From Candidatus Omnitrophota bacterium (GTDB lineage: Bacteria > Omnitrophota > Gorgyraeia > Gygaellales > Profunditerraquicolaceae): a stretch of DNA of 5,497 bases. The position numbers were made by a program, and so were the translations under genes. How positions within the stretch are numbered: position 1 is the stretch's first letter; each line of letters begins with the position of its first letter. Shown one piece after another: positions 4,927 through 5,497 of this stretch. The notes under the pieces were generated by a model. That model was given only the letters and a program-made list of their open reading frames with translations. It did no database searches and was not told the origin of the DNA. The stretch is from assembly GCA_028719265.1 (NCBI GenBank), contig JAQUKF010000076.1, forward strand, positions 1 to 5,497, read 5' to 3'.

Positions 4927-5497
4927 ATGCGTTTGGATGAGGTAAAGATTTCCAGGGCGATTATCGAATCGTATAACAAGAAATTGACCGGGGCGCTTGA
5001 GGTTGATGTCGCCATAGCCGGTGCGGGTCCGGCCGGGATGGTCTGCGGGTATTATCTGGCCAGGGCCGGAAAGAAAGTTGTCTTATTTGAAAGGAAACTT
5101 TCCGTGGGAGGCGGCATGTGGGGCGGAGGGGCCATGTTCAATGAGATCGTAGTGCAGGAAAAGGCCAAGGGGATCCTGGATGAGTTCGGTGTTCAAAGCA
5201 GGCGCTATGAGCCGGGTTATTATCTGGCTGATTCCATCGAAGCGGTTTCCACCATTTGCTCAAAGGCGGTGAAGGCCGGGTTGAAAATTTTTAACCTGAT
5301 GAACGTAGAGGACGTAATGGTACGCAACAAAAAGGTAAAAGGCCTGGTGTTGAACTGGAGCGCGGTAGAGATGGCGAAGCTGCATGTTGATCCTATCAGT
5401 ATGCGCGCCAAAGCCGTTATTGACGCCACGGGTCATCCGGCGGAGGTGGCGCGTATAGTCGAAAGGAAATCAGGGATAAGGCTTAAGACCAGAACCG
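4927..5497 (+). CDS. thi4: Thi4-family thiamine thiazole synthase, apparently sulfide-dependent (3' end outside window)
   Basis: The first 190 codons of a Thi4-family enzyme, which builds the ADP-thiazole precursor of thiamine from NAD and glycine. A dinucleotide-binding fold begins at about 26: GAGPAG (32-37) is the glycine loop, and E55 in VVLFERK is the acidic residue at the end of strand 2. GGGMWGGGAMFNEIVVQ (61-77) is a family signature. Yeast Thi4 donates sulfur from its own cysteine just before an xDP motif and is used up in one turnover. Here the matching segment is KLHVDP (151-156), with H153 in place of that Cys, as in methanogen enzymes that use free sulfide with iron. The sulfide-dependent call is inferred from this residue. 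The gene lies under a TPP riboswitch, which supports a thiamine role over the old label ribose 1,5-bisphosphate isomerase. Full length is usually about 260-270 residues, so roughly a quarter is missing. Confidence 0.92.
   Translation, partial: MRLDEVKISRAIIESYNKKLTGALEVDVAIAGAGPAGMVCGYYLARAGKKVVLFERKLSVGGGMWGGGAMFNEIVVQEKAKGILDEFGVQSRRYEPGYYLADSIEAVSTICSKAVKAGLKIFNLMNVEDVMVRNKKVKGLVLNWSAVEMAKLHVDPISMRAKAVIDATGHPAEVARIVERKSGIRLKTRT

Noticed and set aside
5220..5429. Minus-strand 69-codon open frame opposite thi4
   Set aside because: It is antisense to conserved Thi4 sequence including the HVDP segment, with no ribosome site or family signal noted.
1..5497. CRISPR arrays, insertion sequences, tRNA/rRNA genes or signs of phage
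   Set aside because: No spaced direct repeats, transposase, integrase or structural RNA other than the TPP riboswitch was seen, and base composition is even through the coding part.

Overview
The window is a compact bacterial sulfur-assimilation operon followed by the start of a thiamine-biosynthesis gene under its own riboswitch. All recognised genes lie on the + strand. The bacterial assignment rests on two near-consensus sigma70-type promoters, Shine-Dalgarno sites, a TPP riboswitch with a terminator-type expression platform, and the gene families present. An anaerobic, sulfide-using bacterium is the best guess, because homocysteine and cysteine are both made by direct sulfhydrylation and the thiazole synthase appears to be the sulfide-dependent (His) type. 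The phylum cannot be fixed from this sequence; an uncultured anaerobic lineage such as Omnitrophota is only a guess.

Layout: bases 1-134 are AT-rich and hold no complete gene. A promoter (135-162) overlapped by inverted repeats leads, after a leader of about 33 nt, into an Rrf2-family regulator (202-642). Closely behind follow metY (658-1956), cysK (1957-2901, starting on the base after the metY stop), metX (2934-4094) and metW (4084-4677, overlapping metX). The gaps of 15, 0 and 32 nt and the final overlap indicate one transcription unit. No terminator is visible after metW.

A second promoter (4718-4746) starts transcription almost exactly at a TPP (THI-box) riboswitch aptamer (about 4751-4843). 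The aptamer is followed by a strong intrinsic terminator (4859-4890), and a competing anti-terminator pairing can be drawn (4835-4864). Downstream, a Thi4-type thiazole synthase begins at 4927 and runs off the right edge after 190 codons.

How they work together: MetX activates homoserine, MetY condenses the ester with sulfide to give homocysteine, and CysK condenses O-acetylserine with sulfide to give cysteine. MetW is the usual companion of MetX. The Rrf2 protein keeps a cysteine cluster and an N-terminal Asp compatible with an Fe-S cluster, so it may tie the operon to sulfide, Fe-S or redox status. Thi4 would consume sulfide from the same pool to build the thiazole of thiamine, with TPP feedback through the riboswitch. 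No wholly new system is evident. The interest lies in this regulatory and metabolic arrangement.
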